From Syngnathus acus (taxonomy: Eukaryota; Chordata; Actinopteri; Syngnathiformes; Syngnathidae): DNA of 64,000 bases. Both the position numbers and the translations under genes were made by a program. Shown here piece by piece: positions 26,453 to 41,118 of the stretch. The stretch's first letter is position 1. Each line of letters opens with the position of its first letter. The notes beneath the pieces are model-generated. The model saw only the letters and a list, made by a program, of their open reading frames with translations. It did no database searches and was not told the DNA's origin. The stretch covers positions 18,030,456 through 18,094,455 of the forward strand of contig NC_051095.1 of the NCBI RefSeq assembly GCF_901709675.1, in the 5' to 3' direction.

Positions 26453-27489
26453 ACAATGCCGTGTGAAAGCAGAAAGCAGTGGGAGAGTGGAAAGCCAGTA
26501 ATGTGTGTGCTAGCTGCCAAACTCAATTAAAAAAAATTGACCTTAATGTTTCTTATGAGGTAATGCCGGTCTATAAAACAGCCTTTTCTTAACTTTTAAT
26601 GGTTTCATATTCATAACAACGTACATGATGGTGGACCCTAAGATAGTCTTGTTCATTGTTTTGTGGCCATATTCACTTCCACTTTTTGCATGTTACATAG
26701 ACCCTTTGTGATAACATTTAGAAGTATAAAGATTAAGATATATGCTACTCAAAGTGCATTCTATTTTTTTTTAAATCCATAATATTACCATTAATGTTTT
26801 TTTTTACATTTGTTTTATGATAGTCATTTTATGATTTTAGCTTTAGTATATTGAAATTCATGTTAGATGCAAAAACATCTGCAGTAATAATATGAAGTAT
26901 ACAATACCTTGTAAACAAGTCAACATGTCAACTGAAAAAAACAAACACCTGCCACTACCAAGGGTGACTCGAATAATTGGCCCTTTTTTCCACCTGTCTG
27001 GAGATGTTACGTAATTACAGAAAACTAGCAACGCTCACGTCTCACGCTGAGGCACATGTTATCCCTTATCATCCTGCTGTGCAACACATGGGCAGGCTGT
27101 CAAAGGAAAGGACAGATTTTTCTGTAATCCAGAATCCTTCACTCAGGCTCCACTGTTGAAATAGTATTTCTCATTTGAAGATCAAGAGGGATCCTTGCCA
27201 TTCTCTCAGATTTTGTGTTTGTTAAAGTATTTATGAGTGTGGGTTCAACAGCATCATAAAACATTATGTGCACAAATATGTTATATCGGTATATAATATA
27301 TTGCAATGTGGGTTTATTATTTAACCAATTAATGATGAACACACAATCGTGATACATTCAGACTGTCCGTTTGGTAAAATACAGACATTTGCCCCAAATT
27401 CCCGATAGCCACCGCCCCACTGGTCACATCTGCATTAAAGGAGGAGGCATCTTTAATTAGAACAAATATGAATGACAGTGGCAGCAATA

Positions 27490-27619
27490 TGGATGGATGG
27501 ATGGATGGATGGATGGATGGATGGATGGATGGATGGATGGATGGATGGATGGATGGATGGATGGATGGATGGATGGATGGATGGATGGATGGATGGATGG
27601 ATGGATGGATGGATGGATA
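27490..27619. repeat. (GGAT)n microsatellite, about 32 units
   Basis: A pure array of GGAT over 130 bases. It gives spurious MDGW and SIHP repeat frames on the two strands. GGAT arrays often grow from the 3' tails of fish non-LTR elements, but no element body is visible beside this one. Confidence 0.98.
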
Positions 27620-30600
27620 TTCTCTGTGGCTCAGTAAACAAAAATTTTCATCTGTAATAATGAGCACTGCAGGGATTGTTGAAGTTGTTGTCCATGTTTT
27701 TGATTTCCAAGAAATATTGTTTGCAAACTAAATAACTTCATCTCCATAAGTGGGGCGCTGTAAGAAAACATTTGGGAGACTTTGCTTTAAAGAAAGAGTA
27801 ATCAGAGCTCAATGCACTGCACCAAATGATCATTTTTAAAATGTAATATTCAAAATGTCCTTGTTGCGTTGTCTACAAAATAAATCTCTGTGAGCTCACT
27901 CACTTCTGTGAACTCCCCACCCCTCGACAAAGCACTTGTTTTGCAAACGTCCCCCTCCGGGTGGTAGCTGTGTGTTTTAGCCAGTCATAAAGAATTTTCA
28001 ACGGGTGATCAGCTCGTGGCAGACACATACAGGCTTGTTAGCTGTCTGGATCCAGGGTCTTAATCCATGCACTGCTTGGAGTTAAAAAGGCTTTCGAGGC
28101 GGGAGACCATCTATCCGGGCAAAGCTTGAATATCCTGGCTTGATGTAGCATTCCGGAATGTCCTTCTGCAGCCAAACACGTGTGCCTCCAAGTGCATGAT
28201 TATGAACACGTATCACATACAGCCAGGTGCACCTCAGTTTGGCTTTCTCTTCCATCAAACATTAGAATTTTAACAATCGAGTTGATAATTGCATCGAAAC
28301 AGAACGCTTAAAAGAAACATTCTTCAACAATCATGAGAAATTTTATAATCTGGTTGATAAGAATGGTTAGCAGCGCTACCTCTTTTCATCTTATCCCTCC
28401 ACTAACCCATTGACCTTGCTAGTTAGATTAAAGGAGCTTTAACCGTCATCTCCCCTTTATCACACACTTGAAGCATATGGTGATAATGACAAGCACTGCT
28501 GTCGTCGGCATGTCATTATCACATCATTTTGTATTGCTGTCCATTATATAATCTAGGCTAAATCCATCAATGACTTCCGTGAAGAGGGTAGGCCCTTTAC
28601 CAAATGTTGCCACGCCGTCCTCTGTCCTGCCGACGCGAGCTGGCCACCCTTCCTTCATCATGACATTTTCTGTCATTCTCCTACGCTCTGAGTGTGAAGT
28701 GGCTGCGTGGCTGCTTTTTGCAGGCCTGTGGCTGGTTCCCTGCCGGTGACCGTACTTTGAACCAGGTCTGTGAGTGCAGCCAAAGATATACGATGAGCTG
28801 GAACATACAAAGACGACCTCATTCTCTCATGTGCTCTTTCTATCTTTCTGTCATGCACCATCTTCTCTTGCATGCAAATTTAATTTGACTTATTCATTTT
28901 GTCCAAGTGCCTACTAAGTGAAAAACATCAATGCGTTTTTTTGTTCTCAGTACTGATTCAATGGCATGAAGACAGGCTTTTCCAAAGAGAAATGGAGTCG
29001 ATGGGGTGGTCCCTGTATGCGTTGTTGGTGTTGGAAATGTTTGAGAGCTGTTTCCACAATGACCTCCTTCCATACGTCACACATTCAAGGCTTACATGCA
29101 CTTTGTCTTGTTTTTCCAGCTGTTTGTCAGTTACAGTTATTACTAGGAAATCAGAACCAGGATTTCAGTAGAAAAAAGAAAACCCACTGCTAATAATAGT
29201 GTAAATTATTGACATAGAGCCAATCATCTTTTTCTAGTTCGAGTACTTTGTGTGTTTTTCATTCCTTAAATACAAACAGATCCTCGCCGGAATCTTTTCA
29301 CTTGCATCTCATGTGATTCAAATTTTGCTGAGCCAGGGAGTGGGAGGGGTTCCGAGCACGATTTTATTATTAACTCTTAGCTGCAGAGATTGCAGCTCAG
29401 AACAAATTAATTAAAGTCAGAAGGTCACCCTTCAAGTAAACAAAAAAAAAAAACACCTCCCACACACATACAGTACAGTACACACAATGCATCTATGCAG
29501 GTTGTTATTGACACAACTTTTGAGTTAAATGATGGCCGTGGCATGCATCCAGACCTGTCTCCCATTGAAGATGTGTTACGTTATGAAACAAAACACGACA
29601 ATGGAGACCCCGGAGTGTTGAACAGCTGAAGTGCTACATCAAACAAGAATGGGAAGGAGTTCCACTGTTGTTATGAAGGAAAGGTGATGTAACACAGTGG
29701 TAAACAGGCCATTGTATAATCTTTTTTAGATATGAATCAAAATTTGCAAATCAAAAAGTGTGTCAGTTTGAACATTAACTATCCTGTCTTGGTCGTGTAT
29801 TCACTTGAATATTAGCAAATGATTGTATTCTATTTTTATTTACATTTTACACAATGTTCCAAGTTCATGGAACTTTGGTTTATAGAATGCAAGAAGAAGC
29901 TGACAGAAAATCCATGCGAGCATGTGGCGAGCATGCAAAAGATCAGAGTGATGCACACTATTAGTTCCAGATAATTCATTTACCCTCTGTCTTCACGTGG
30001 AATACAAACTGACAGCACTCTCTTCTTCTATAAAAGACTTAATTAACATTAATCACATTTTGTTTTCAATGCGATCAGCTGATTGTCTGCACATGCAAGT
30101 GAGCAACAAGCTAATTACATTTGGCTGAACATCTTGAGGTTTTAGTTCTTTCTGTACTTTTGGCTCTTCAGCTAGGACATTTCTGAATGACTTCAGTTCC
30201 GTCGCACGGAAAATGAAATACTTTGAAGCAAACTCTGGCTTCTATGTGCGAAAACACAAACTTGAAAATACATGGCTGAAAGTGGTGCAATAATTCAAGT
30301 CAAATGACGGCTGACGTCTACACATAGCACCCTTCCAACATGAGCTTACTTTTTACTCTTGCCCTGATTGAGATTACTTGAAGTTTTTCAGAATGAGGTA
30401 AAGAAGGCCGACTTTGAAAAGTGCATGTGTGGCTCATCAGGAAGTTGGTGTACCTCTTCTCTAAATAAAACGAGTCACCATTGGGAACGTGAATGATTGG
30501 GTTGTTTGTGACTCGGAATGCCTCCCACCTGTGCTGGGAAAACAGCTCTATTTATACAGTGAAGCATCCATTTGGGACCTCCTTAATGGGCGTGGGACTG

Positions 30601-31041
30601 GGCCAGCTCTTGTTTTGGCTGCTGATCTGACAGAGACTCTTTACCTGCCAAGATGTCATGTCTAATGGCAGTCTGATTCCAGGATGGACTTTGTGAGAAC
30701 AGATTTTGATTACCTTGTTAAATGAATGCAAATGTTGAAACTGGGGCACTTGGGCACAAGAGTGTTTGCTTAATGAGAAAGGAGAAAATAGCCCAGTGAG
30801 GTTGGACACAATTATTTGCCATTGGTTTAGTTGTTTTTTTACATAAAGAAAAATATCAAGATGTTATGAATTCTTATCATTAGCATCATAGTGCTGTCAT
30901 AAAACACACACAGAATTTTATCCTATATCAATAATAAAAATGTTATTTAGTTTTCATTTGTTAATAAAGGGATGCCCTGACTGGTTCACCAATGTTAATG
31001 AACTCGAAAGGTTGCCAAGATAGGACCATAGCAAGTTTAAC

Positions 31042-31060
31042 TTTTTTTTTTTTTTTTTTT
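31042..31060. repeat. Poly(T) tract
   Basis: Nineteen T in a row. It may be the remnant tail of a minus-strand retroposon, but no body is recognisable. Confidence 0.9.
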
Positions 31061-34000
31061 ATAGGAGCAGTTTGAAATCCTTTGATTTGGAAACATTTAG
31101 ATTAAATAAGTATGAATTATTTCCTTAATCCAATAGCAATAATTATGAGTTTGAACGTCATACCCTTAGTTAGCTTCAATAATTCAAAATCTTTTTTGAA
31201 TTACAAGGTGTTGGGTTTGACCGGCATTTGCTCAAATCTGAGCTGCTTACCTACTGTGGTGTCTGGTATCATTTTGTGGGTAATCCTGGTGCCAGACCAC
31301 CTAAAACATTTCAGACTGACTCACCTTTGTCCAACTGCAGCAACAAAATCAGTGTGATTAATGTCCAGTTCATGTTTCCTGTCCAAATTGAAAGTGCACA
31401 ATATGTCTTTTACAAACCTATTTTTAAATTAGAACCTTAAAATAGATGTCAATGAACTAGAAAAATGGCTTATTATACTCAGAGAGTAGGGGGAAAATTC
31501 AGGTTAGAGCCAAAAATAGAGCCATAGTTTTGCAGTGAGGTCAGTGGAAAAACAAAATTATGGGGTGACCAACTTTCTTCCTCGCATGTCCCCTCCCAAA
31601 ACAAAAACATCATTCATTATGCAAGTTTAGCTGGTTGTGTTTTATAAATATTGTCAGATCAGGAATACAAGAATTATAGTATGTCCAAATACCGTTGAGG
31701 TGAATATTGCCATTGGGAACAGCAATTTGCTAAATAACGCTACAAATGAAACCAACCCTGGGAGATGCATTCCTCAGATGGGCAGTGTAGTAAACACATC
31801 CACCAACTTCTATGTGGTTTATTTGGGCTGTCTGACTAGCCCCACCTTCCTCAATCACCCCTGATCATGATGAAAGGAGTTTCTTGGTGGCTGAGGAGTG
31901 GAAGGGGAGCGGATGAATGAACCTCTTGTACCGTCACGTCTGCATCAACAACTTCATTGACCACCAGTTGTGTTGACTTTAACACCAAATATAGAAGCGC
32001 TGCACGACGTAATGTGCCCTCTTTAGAAACTGCAGTGTGAGCGTGCGGCTGTGACGGCCCGGTGGTATGACATCTCCCACAGCCAATCATTCAGTACGTG
32101 TTTTCCACCTCCAATCCAACAAGGCTAATGGTGAAAACAGAGCCAGATGACATCACTGTGCTACCGTTACACTGCTACAGCAGTTTCATGGTCGACGAGA
32201 ACACAAGGAACCAGGCTACACCAAAGCTATTATCACAAAAAAAGTCAAATTGCAGTGTGATAGATGATTGATACATTGATGTTTTAACACAGAATTACAA
32301 CCAAAGATAAACAAAAATGAGAGCACAAAAAGAACACAGTTATTCTCCAAGATGGAGTCTTTTTTGCCCCTTTCCGACTGCATGCTAAATACTACTCTAT
32401 ATTGCACTTTTTTGTTGATGTCAAAAAGAAGATACTTGCCGATTCTACAACCATTTCTAGTATCTGATCAGTTATATTTCCAAGTGTGCCTTCAACAAAT
32501 ATTAATTAGGAATATCAATTTAGGTTTTGCTCAATCCCTCTAGACAACACAAAGTAGTGAGACCAGGGAAAAAAAAGCATTTGTACTTTTGTAGCTGATG
32601 CGCCACTGTGAGATTGTTAGTTTGCCCTCACAGAAGACGGTTGAGAAACCTCCTTCCTTTTTTTACATGACTGTTTATAAGCATTGGATGTTGTCATAGA
32701 AACTGTCTCTCGAAAAAAAACACACGCATAAGCACAAAAACAACAATGTGATGGGGAACGTGTAAACAAAGTGGAACATTTCCTCAACTACTAAAAATAA
32801 GTGAGCTGAGTGTGTATTGTACTGAGTGATTCATGTGTATGCCGGTTTAATATACAATACAGCATTTCAACAGGCCAGATGGTTGAAGAGTGGAGCAATA
32901 GCGGGGGTGAGGAGAGGTTCTACATGGAAAAGCTGTCTGGGTCTGGCCGTCTTCCTGATCATTACCAAGGGGTTTCCCACCACTCAGCAGTAACTCTGAC
33001 CATCTTTACCCGTTTTTAGTTTCTCTTTCCAATTCTCCAACTCTCTCTCTCTCTCTGTCATACCACCCTGTTCTGTATTCTCTGAAGAGTTGGAACCTTT
33101 CCATATAAGGTGTTGTGACAATAGGCCAGAGGCCGACTTCTCCCTGGGAGCTAAGTGGTAGGTGTTTCCCGAGGCTCCCGCTGACAGACTTAGACGTGCA
33201 GGAAGGTAAACAGGAAGCAGATAAAAAGGGCTGACATCACAGCCTGTTTTCTTACTGCCTCTGTACGTTCATTTAAGGTAGTCAGATGTTATGTCTGTGG
33301 TGCAAGCCTGGGAAAGAAGCTTGCTCAACAAAAAGTTCTCACTCAGCAGAAATTGAGAAACAAAGTAATTTTCTTGTCATGCGGGCCTTACTGTATTTCT
33401 GTGTCTCCGTTGAAAATGTAGAACGCACAGAGATAAACATTTTTTTATGTTTTTCTGCTTTCTGTGCACTTTTTAGGCCACTTGTATATAGCCTAAGGTA
33501 CAAATTCCAGCACACTTTCCAATTTTCGACAATGCAAGTATACAAAAGATTTAAAGATTTCCCGTGGTGAATTATGTAAAATATATATACTATATAACAT
33601 ATATCTTCCGTCTTTGTTGAGGAATTGTTCTGTGATGGCACCTTGACTTTGCCCTGATTTCTGCAGGTTAAAATTTTAATTGATGAAAAGAAGGGTGACA
33701 GATTTTTACTTATTGGTTTCCTTCAAAATTACATTTCAGTTTCATTATGAACTTTGACTGACTAACTTGACACTTAAGAAACAACATTTTTGCATGCATT
33801 TGTCACTTTCATAGATGATACTTAACATGTCAGTAGACCCTATGAGATGTTGACTCTGGTCGTATTTGCTGTGCACGTGCCTCCTTGATTTGACTGCAAA
33901 TGAAAATTGATATTCTGAGCCTATCCAGGAAATCCCTTGAGTCCCCCTAATAACATTTTATTTGTTCTCTCAAAGTAGCAGGGTAGGTGCTAAGTCGAGA

Positions 34001-35211
34001 TAATCAAATTAGGTCTCAATCTATGGCAATAAATAGAACAGCTGTATGGATATAACTTTCTCACACGGAGAACAATGACCCACGTAGGGTGACAGTTCAG
34101 CTGACGAAAACAGCCTTCAGGTTTTAGGTGGATAAACAGGTATAGCTAACATTGTTGACATTGGATGTGCAACTTATTATTTTCCAAGCGATTAATTGGT
34201 GAAAGATTGAGGTTTCGAGAGTATGCTGAAGAAGGAAACATTAGTTAGAACATAAAACTAGCACGTGGGTTTTGGTCACATAGGGATGATGAGTTGAGAT
34301 ATACTAAAAGCACTAGAATAAGAGTTTCTCTTCAAAGAAGAAAATCAAGTCGACAAACTGGTAACCTTTGACATTGTATGACTCATACTCTCACTCTGAT
34401 AGTATACTAGCAACACCTTGCATTTGCATTGCAAACTCACGCCACCCTGCACACACAATGTTGCTATGGAGCAATGTGGAGCCTTTGTTGTTGATACTGG
34501 TAACCAGACATGGAGTAAGACAAGGTGACTCATCCAGAGAATAAGTGACTACTGCCTATTTGTGGACTGAAATGTTCCAAATGGCAGGAGTTTGTCACAA
34601 GAATTAAGTCTAATTGTATTTGTAAAAATAATGCGCTGTAAATAACCAAAGAGTATAAGACATAGCAGAGTGTAACTAAAACAAATTGTGGTCAAACTCT
34701 TGTCCTGTGCTTGTCATCTGAAAGGCTTCCCGCCATGTACCGTCAGTACAGGAGAGGCAGTAGACATAATTGGATGGATGGATACATTATTAAAAGGATG
34801 ATCTGGGTGATAACTGTTGGCATTCTCTCTTTAACTTCCAAAATCTTCACCTGCAAACACCGGTCAATAGACTTTAAAAACATAACCTGCTTGTCCTGTA
34901 TGCCAGATGGTCTTGAAAAAATCACTGCTGCTGCCAAAGAGCGGAAGTGAGAAGACTGACGACCAGACATGACCAGGGCGCACTTAAACCCATGGGTCAG
35001 TGTGTCACATCATGTCGCGAGCCTTCAGCACATGGCGCTTTGCATCTGTCAAGATGTCTTTACTTCCGCTTGGAACAGAGATCTTGTCGGGAATGTCAAC
35101 ACTTATTGTGTTGATGTTCCAACCATATGCTGTGCACCCACTCAGAAAAAAAGCTGTCTTGGTGTATTACCAGCCACCACATCATCTTGTGCTGCTCTTC
35201 TCACTTGTTGG

Positions 35212-35263
35212 TTTTGTCGCTAACCACAATGGAGATAGACGATTTTGTCGCTAACCACAATGG
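35212..35263. repeat. Two-copy 31-bp tandem repeat
   Basis: The core TTTTGTCGCTAACCACAATG occurs at 35212 and again at 35243. Confidence 0.9.
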
Positions 35264-36377
35264 GGACGGAGGGTGACACACGTATTGTACTGACATAACA
35301 CAGTTGGCTGCAGAGGATGTGAATTCAAGCAACATGTTCTTTAGTAAACCATAACAGAAGCAATGTTTTGTTCTGTTTTTTTTGCTCACTTTTAACGTTG
35401 GTTTACCACTTATATAAGAACATACATTGGCCACGACATCGACTGCACTTGCACAATTGAACATGACTAAAAAATAAAAACAACGGTATCATACAAGCTT
35501 GCAGACATAAAGAAAAAATACGTGTTTTAAGTGACACTGTGAAAGTAATTATTATGATCTTGTTTATGACCATAGCAGGTGAGTTCAGTCAGTGCAATTA
35601 CTATTATGTTGTTACCCAATACTTTTATTTTTAATACAGTTGAGAAGTTAAAGGACAATTACAATGTTATGTTTATCACTATGTAAAATGTATCCAGAGT
35701 CTAAAACAAGCATCATGTGATTCTGAATGACCTCAAAATGTATGCATAAAGCTCTGATATTACGCAAGGGTGAATAAAGATGCAAAATAAAATATCTTCT
35801 GATGACTACAATGACAATTGGTTGTAATAGTTATAATGATTTGCTACTTTAGTGAGTGCAAGCTAGGCCAGTTTTTGAATGTGTTGTGATTCTTGGTCAA
35901 AGCTAATAAGGACCGAAACTCCGTCCTTAACCTGAATCGCAATCAGTCAGTATTTGGAAGTCAGACATGCACTTTGTCAAGGGCGTCTGTGTGTGTGTGC
36001 GTGAGAGATACAAATCAGCAGCCTAGTAATGTTTGACTTGTGGCAGGTGTAGCTTTGGGATTCATTCTAATTAGTTTGTCTCTCCTATGAAATAAAAAAT
36101 GGTGATGACTTACATAAGATGAAGAAAGGGAAGCAAGTAGTTGTGTAATCCTGGCATGACACTCTTATCGGGACACACACTGGCCACTCTGAAGGTCAAC
36201 TGATAGGTGACATGATTAATTATTCTTGCCCATAAAATATTGTTACATGAAATGTCATGTCATCACCCTGACAGAAAAATCTTCATAACTTTGAACATAA
36301 TCATTTGTTCTATTCCATTCCTTTTAATTTTCATGTTCCCTTCAAAGAAATTGTTTGGCCAAAATTTTGAATGCTGT

Positions 36378-36542
36378 TTCCCGAGCGCGGCACCGCTGCT
36401 GCTCACTGCTCCCCTCTCCCCCAGGGGATGGATTAAAATCACACGGGGATGGGTTAAATGCAGAGGACAAATTTCACCACACCCAGGTGTGTGTGTGACG
36501 ATCATTGGGACTTTAATCTTTAATCTTTAATCTTAATCTTTG
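36378..36542 (+). mobile_element. 5'-truncated copy of the same tRNA-SINE
   Basis: The element lacks the tRNA head and begins at TTCCCGAGCGCGG. Over about 140 bases it differs from the intron 2 copy by a single base, and it ends in a (TTTAATC)n-like tail. 5' truncation is the usual mark of L1/L2-type target-primed insertion. The high identity points to recent activity. Confidence 0.85.
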
Positions 36543-37449
36543 ATTCACAAATTTGCTGCAAATGTTTTCACTTCAATGATTCAACATATGTACAATATTA
36601 TCTTTAAACTCATGTGGTCCATGTCATCTGGGGGTTGTTATGTCATACACAACTCGAAATAAAGAGCAAGCTTGTCATTTTCTGTGATGCAATGCTGAAA
36701 ATAGCTCTGTCGCATCAGTTATTCTTGGATAATCTGTGATTTTCTAGAGATAATTGCCATGATTCATATTTTCTGTATGGTTCAATGTCAACATCGGTCA
36801 TAAAGCACATTTGACATTAACACGAACCAGACGGAGTTCTCGTGAAACATTATTCAGGGTGCAATTGTCTTGTCACGTATTAACCAGCAGCAATTTTCGC
36901 AGAACTGGACATGCCCAATTCAAAAGAAATTGTTCTCATGCTATGTGATATTAAAATTCACCACATTATATTTTAAGAGGTATTAATGGTATAACCTAAA
37001 AATGATATTGATAAGTAGCACACCTTTTGACCCTTTATGCTTATCACTCGTGGATACTTACAGTGGAACCTTAGACACAACACATTACAGGAGGCTGGTT
37101 GACTTCTGATTTATTAAGTTTACAAACAAGTCAACATAGGACAGGAGTTTGAGAACTTTCATATCAGGCTATGTTGTTATGGCTGCCTTTGAAGGGCAAA
37201 GTTACAATGTATAAGCGGTGTAATGGAAGGCAAATTAAAAAAAGAAGAAAAAAAAATCACAATTCCGTCTGTACCTTGGGTTTAAATTCAGCGTTTGGTT
37301 CACATTAGAAAGGGTACAGAAGAAAAATAGACTTTTTAGGAAAGTGCAATATTAATAAATTGCCATTCTAACAGACAGAATTATTATGCTATTAAACACA
37401 TTCATACTCAGAGTGGCCTTTTGTATTTGCTTTGGCATCTTCTGTAGCG

Positions 37450-37806
37450 GGACGGTACGGTGGGGCACCGGTTAGCACATCTGCCTCACAGTTCAAAGGA
37501 TGCGGGTTCGATTTCACCTCCGGCCACTCGTACGGGGTTTGCATGCTCTCCCCGTGCCTGCAAGGGTTTTCTCCGGGTACTCCGGTTTCCTCCAAACTCC
37601 CATAAACATGGTTGGAAGGCCGAGTGAACACTCCAATTTGCCCATAGGTGTGAGTGCGAAAGCGAATGGTTGTTCATCTCTGTGTGCCCTGCGATTGGCT
37701 GGGTGTCCCCCGCCTACTGCCGGATGACTGCTGGAATAGGCTCCAGCACAACTGTGACCCCCGTGGGGACAAGTGGTACAGGTTAAGGGTAGTTATATGG
37801 ATAGAT
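37450..37806 (+). mobile_element. Dispersed teleost repeat (non-LTR/SINE-like)
   Basis: The block contains the well-known fish repeat phrases GTTTGCATGCTCTCCCCGTG, CTCCGGGTACTCCGGTTTCC, TGCCCTGCGATTGGCTGG and GGAATAGGCTCCAGC. The family name is not certain from memory. Reading frames inside it are incidental. A tRNA-like phrase (GGTTAGCACATCTGCCTCAC) lies at its 5' end. Confidence 0.8.
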
Positions 37807-38123
37807 CTTCTGAAGCGCTTGAGAAAGACCGTTTAAATGGCGCATTTGGATCACACTGCTTTTTTGTGTGTGCCGGGGTGATATTCAATTGTCCATGACG
37901 CCATTTCACATAAGCTAACATGTTTGACCTTTTGTCAAAAGTATGTCACAAGGCGTGATGTCCGTTAGTCAGAAACTGAGCTGGACTGTGTTTTCGGACT
38001 AAGCATGTGGCCAGCGCACAAGGCAGCTGCACTTCTTTTCCCCAACCTAATATGATCTGTGTGGTGAACCTTAATCATTGCCTTAACGTTTATGGATTTG
38101 ATTACAATATTTTGATGAATAGG

Positions 38124-38390
38124 TACCGTATTTTCCAGGCTATAATCTGCAACGTTTTGCACAAGTTTTGAACCCAGTTTAGTTCAATTTGGCTTATCTA
38201 TGGATTTTTCATGATTTTTATGATATTGTATGAGTTCTGCATATTCTCTTATATATGGAAATTAAACATTGAAACACCTCGGACATATAGTCCAGTGCGT
38301 CTTATTCATGAACAAAACAGGATTTTTCCCTAATTCTAGCTGGTGCGTTTTATATTCGGGTGCGGCTTATTCAGTCCAGGAATTATGGTA
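38124..38390 (-). mobile_element. Short inverted-repeat element (267 bp)
   Basis: TACCGTATTTTCCAGGCTAT at one end and TCCAGGAATTATGGTA at the other are inverted repeats. The internal order (CAAGTTTTG, GGATTTTTCATGATT, ACAGGATTTTTCCC, TAGCTGGTGCG) is the reverse of the copy at 59834, so this copy lies in the opposite orientation. Confidence 0.8.
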
Positions 38391-38423
38391 GTTATTAAAA
38401 GAAGTCATGGAAAAAAATGGCAT

Positions 38424-38484
38424 GGGCCACATCAAATTCATGGATGGTCAGATCTGGCCGCCAGGCCTTAAGTTTGGCCCCCTT
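38424..38484 (+). mobile_element. Fragment of a related hAT-type element
   Basis: GGGCCACATCAAATTCATGG, then GATCTGGCCGCCAGGCCTTA and AGTTTGGCCC, follow the same order as the 3' end of the element at 22043-22331. The 5' part and the terminal bases are missing. Confidence 0.6.
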
Positions 38485-41052
38485 AAAATGGGAAATCCAT
38501 ACTTGGGTAACATCTTCATGGCTGTTAAGGTTTAAAGAATCGAGTACCTTCACAGACAGTAAAGACTAACTTTGCAGTGTATCGTCTGTTGTTCTAATAT
38601 TAACCAACTTCGCCATATTGTAATGAGTAGCCAGACGCAAGTGTAATCTTTCCTATGTCACCGCTTCAATCGTCATCTTTTCCTTCTTGTCATCACAGGA
38701 CAATTCTGTGAGTCATCGCAAAGAACACACTTGTGGAGCAAATGGTTCAGATATTCTCTGCATGAGATGTAAGACTATTTTTTTTCTTTAAAATATTGGT
38801 CTGTAATCTGCATTTTTATAGAATGCTCAGTCTTGATTTAAATTGTGGGTCACTTTGCAGGAATTAACAGTGTAAAGTGATTGCATCTGAATATGTTGAA
38901 AGTTTTTCTTTTGTATCCCTACATGGGCAAGTTACCAGTATTGGATTTGAGCCAATGTCTGCAAAATTATTTCATTGTTCCTTTCTGCATTTCATAACAA
39001 ATTATTTTTGGAATGTGGAGAACACTCCCAAAAGAAACTGGTGAATGCTTTTACTTGTCGACACTCGTGCAGGGGAAACACCCAGGAAAAACTCATTCAT
39101 CCTGTGTCAAGCAACACTCATGTATCCCAGATATAGCTTCCCAGTAACCCGCCTTGTTTCGGTCTATGTCATCAGGAAGTCATTCATGAGGTGGGCTATT
39201 TTAGGACTAATAACTGAAACAGGGATGACTCCTTATTACACTTTCAAGTCTGGGTGTCGCAGTGTTTCCAGCTGTGCTATTTTGTCTCCGCTTGCTTTCA
39301 TCACCATGGAAACGAGTTCCAACCAAGAGAGAAACCCATAATCAGACTGACTAATCATTGCTGGGTAACTCCTTCTTGGCTCATGTCAACAACATGCTTC
39401 CGAATAGAATATCACTGCCAAAATTAGATTCCTGTGTGCTTAATTACACAATCAGAAGGACATTTTGTTTTAAAAGTTGAACTAAATTGAATCAAGCATT
39501 AAGGAGAGGGTAGGTTGGAAAGTGATTCACGCCATGGTCAGCATTGGAAATCCTCAGCTCAGAAATGTGTCACGGGAGTCCCAGCGAGAGCTCTTTCGGC
39601 AGAAAGCAAGACAGAGTTGACACAGTGCCTGGTGGTCATTGTGTGTCACAATGTGTGCTGCTGCAGCCTGTGCCAGTGGCCACCAAACACTAATTCCTTG
39701 TTAGGCTCTTTCAGATAAGTCGATGGATTATCTCTGAAGAAACCTGAAAAAAACGGTCTTGAACTTTACTTGTGATCAAGTGTTGGTTATGCAATAAGCT
39801 ATGCAAATGCGTTGATTTATTTGATCCGGTTACCCGAGAGTAAAGAGTAGGCTGCGTTTATGTATGCAGCTGTCTAAATAGCCAATGAGGCCTTGAAGCA
39901 CTCTATGTACAGTATGTTGATGGGTGTATGTGTGTGCATGCTTGCGTGTGGGTGTGTGTGCAAACTGGCAGCCTGCATGGGAAAATGTTGAAAGACACAG
40001 TTAATGAATTTAGCACTGATTTAACTTCGTCAAGCTAAAAAAATGGCTAAACATAGTGCAAATGGCTCTTAAATATGAACAACAGCGTGCAACCCACCTC
40101 ATTGAACACCATTATTCTTATCATCTCTGTATTTCTTCTATTGGGGTGGGATGGGGGTTGTCACACACGGACACAAGTGATCAGGCTGGAATGCAGTCCA
40201 TTAATGGAGTAAGTGGAAATCTCCTAGCCGTTCGTTAAAAACATATGCACATCAATCTCCTGCATGGACTCCAGCCATGTAGACCATCTCCTGCGCTCAA
40301 TTTAAAAAAGAACAAGATGTGCTGTTTACATTTGGCAGGAAGCGAGTCAGCTGTGTTCACACCCACAATGCAAACGCCCGTTTTAATTCCACCCATGTGC
40401 ACAGTTAGACTGTGCTTTGCGCTATACTTGCACTGGGCACAAAAATATCACCTATTCTATGCATACAAAATTACACAAGGTAAAGAGGCAGGATATCTTC
40501 TTACTGTTGTTTTAGTTACTTTAATCGTAATTATAACGTAAATATAATCTTTAACTAATTGAAAATCTGCAATTAGATGTTTCAATTTATAAACTTGCCA
40601 AGTAAAAGTCAAAGCTAAAGCAAACTGAATGTCATTCATATTTTCATTATAGCTAAACCATGAAAGGCTGCCATGAAGTTGCCAAACAGGTTAAGCTTAT
40701 CTGGTTAATGATCAGAATGTATGCACTAAACACCAACACCTAAACACCACCAGCCTCGCACTAACACTAACACTATCAAATCTTCTCAGCTTTAGGACTA
40801 GAAATAGAAGCTATTATACACTTTATCCTCAATCTCTTTGTTATTTGTCTGTACAACTGAGCAAATCCGTTCTGAATGGAGACTACTCTTCGTGATGTTT
40901 GTGTTTCAACATGCTACTGCGCAAATACTACAAAATTTTTGTGGTCTTTTTTCAACAAAAATATCCCCGAATGTTCTTCTGAGTGACAGTTCACACTATA
41001 AAATAACTATCCACCCATCTCCTTCAACTGTCATTTCAGGTTCCGAATTTTA

Positions 41053-41118
41053 TATTTTAAGTGTGTGAGTGCGTGTGTGTGTGCGTCTGTGTGTGCGTCT
41101 GTGTGTGCGTGTGCGCTT
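41053..41118. repeat. Imperfect (TG)n with TGCGTC units
   Basis: GTGTGTGCGTC units repeat three times within a longer TG-rich tract. Confidence 0.9.

Larger units (their letters stand above)
22340..27489. other. Non-coding interval
   Basis: No gene was recognised. The sequence is AT-rich with short tetranucleotide arrays at 26181 and 26419. Nothing else stands out. Confidence 0.7.
27620..36377. other. Non-coding interval
   Basis: No gene was recognised. Non-repetitive blocks at about 28000-28560 and 29300-29420, and a poly(T) tract at 31042, are the only notable parts. The block near 29385 contains the palindrome AGCTGCAGAGATTGCAGCT. A 31-bp tandem repeat lies at 35212. Confidence 0.7.

Noticed and set aside
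27468-27731. Open frames encoding MDGW and SIHP repeats
   Set aside because: They are translations of the (GGAT)n microsatellite on the two strands. They have no independent coding evidence.
37392-37836. ORFs on both strands at the dispersed repeat
   Set aside because: They lie inside a high-copy fish repeat and do not encode a reverse transcriptase or other known domain.
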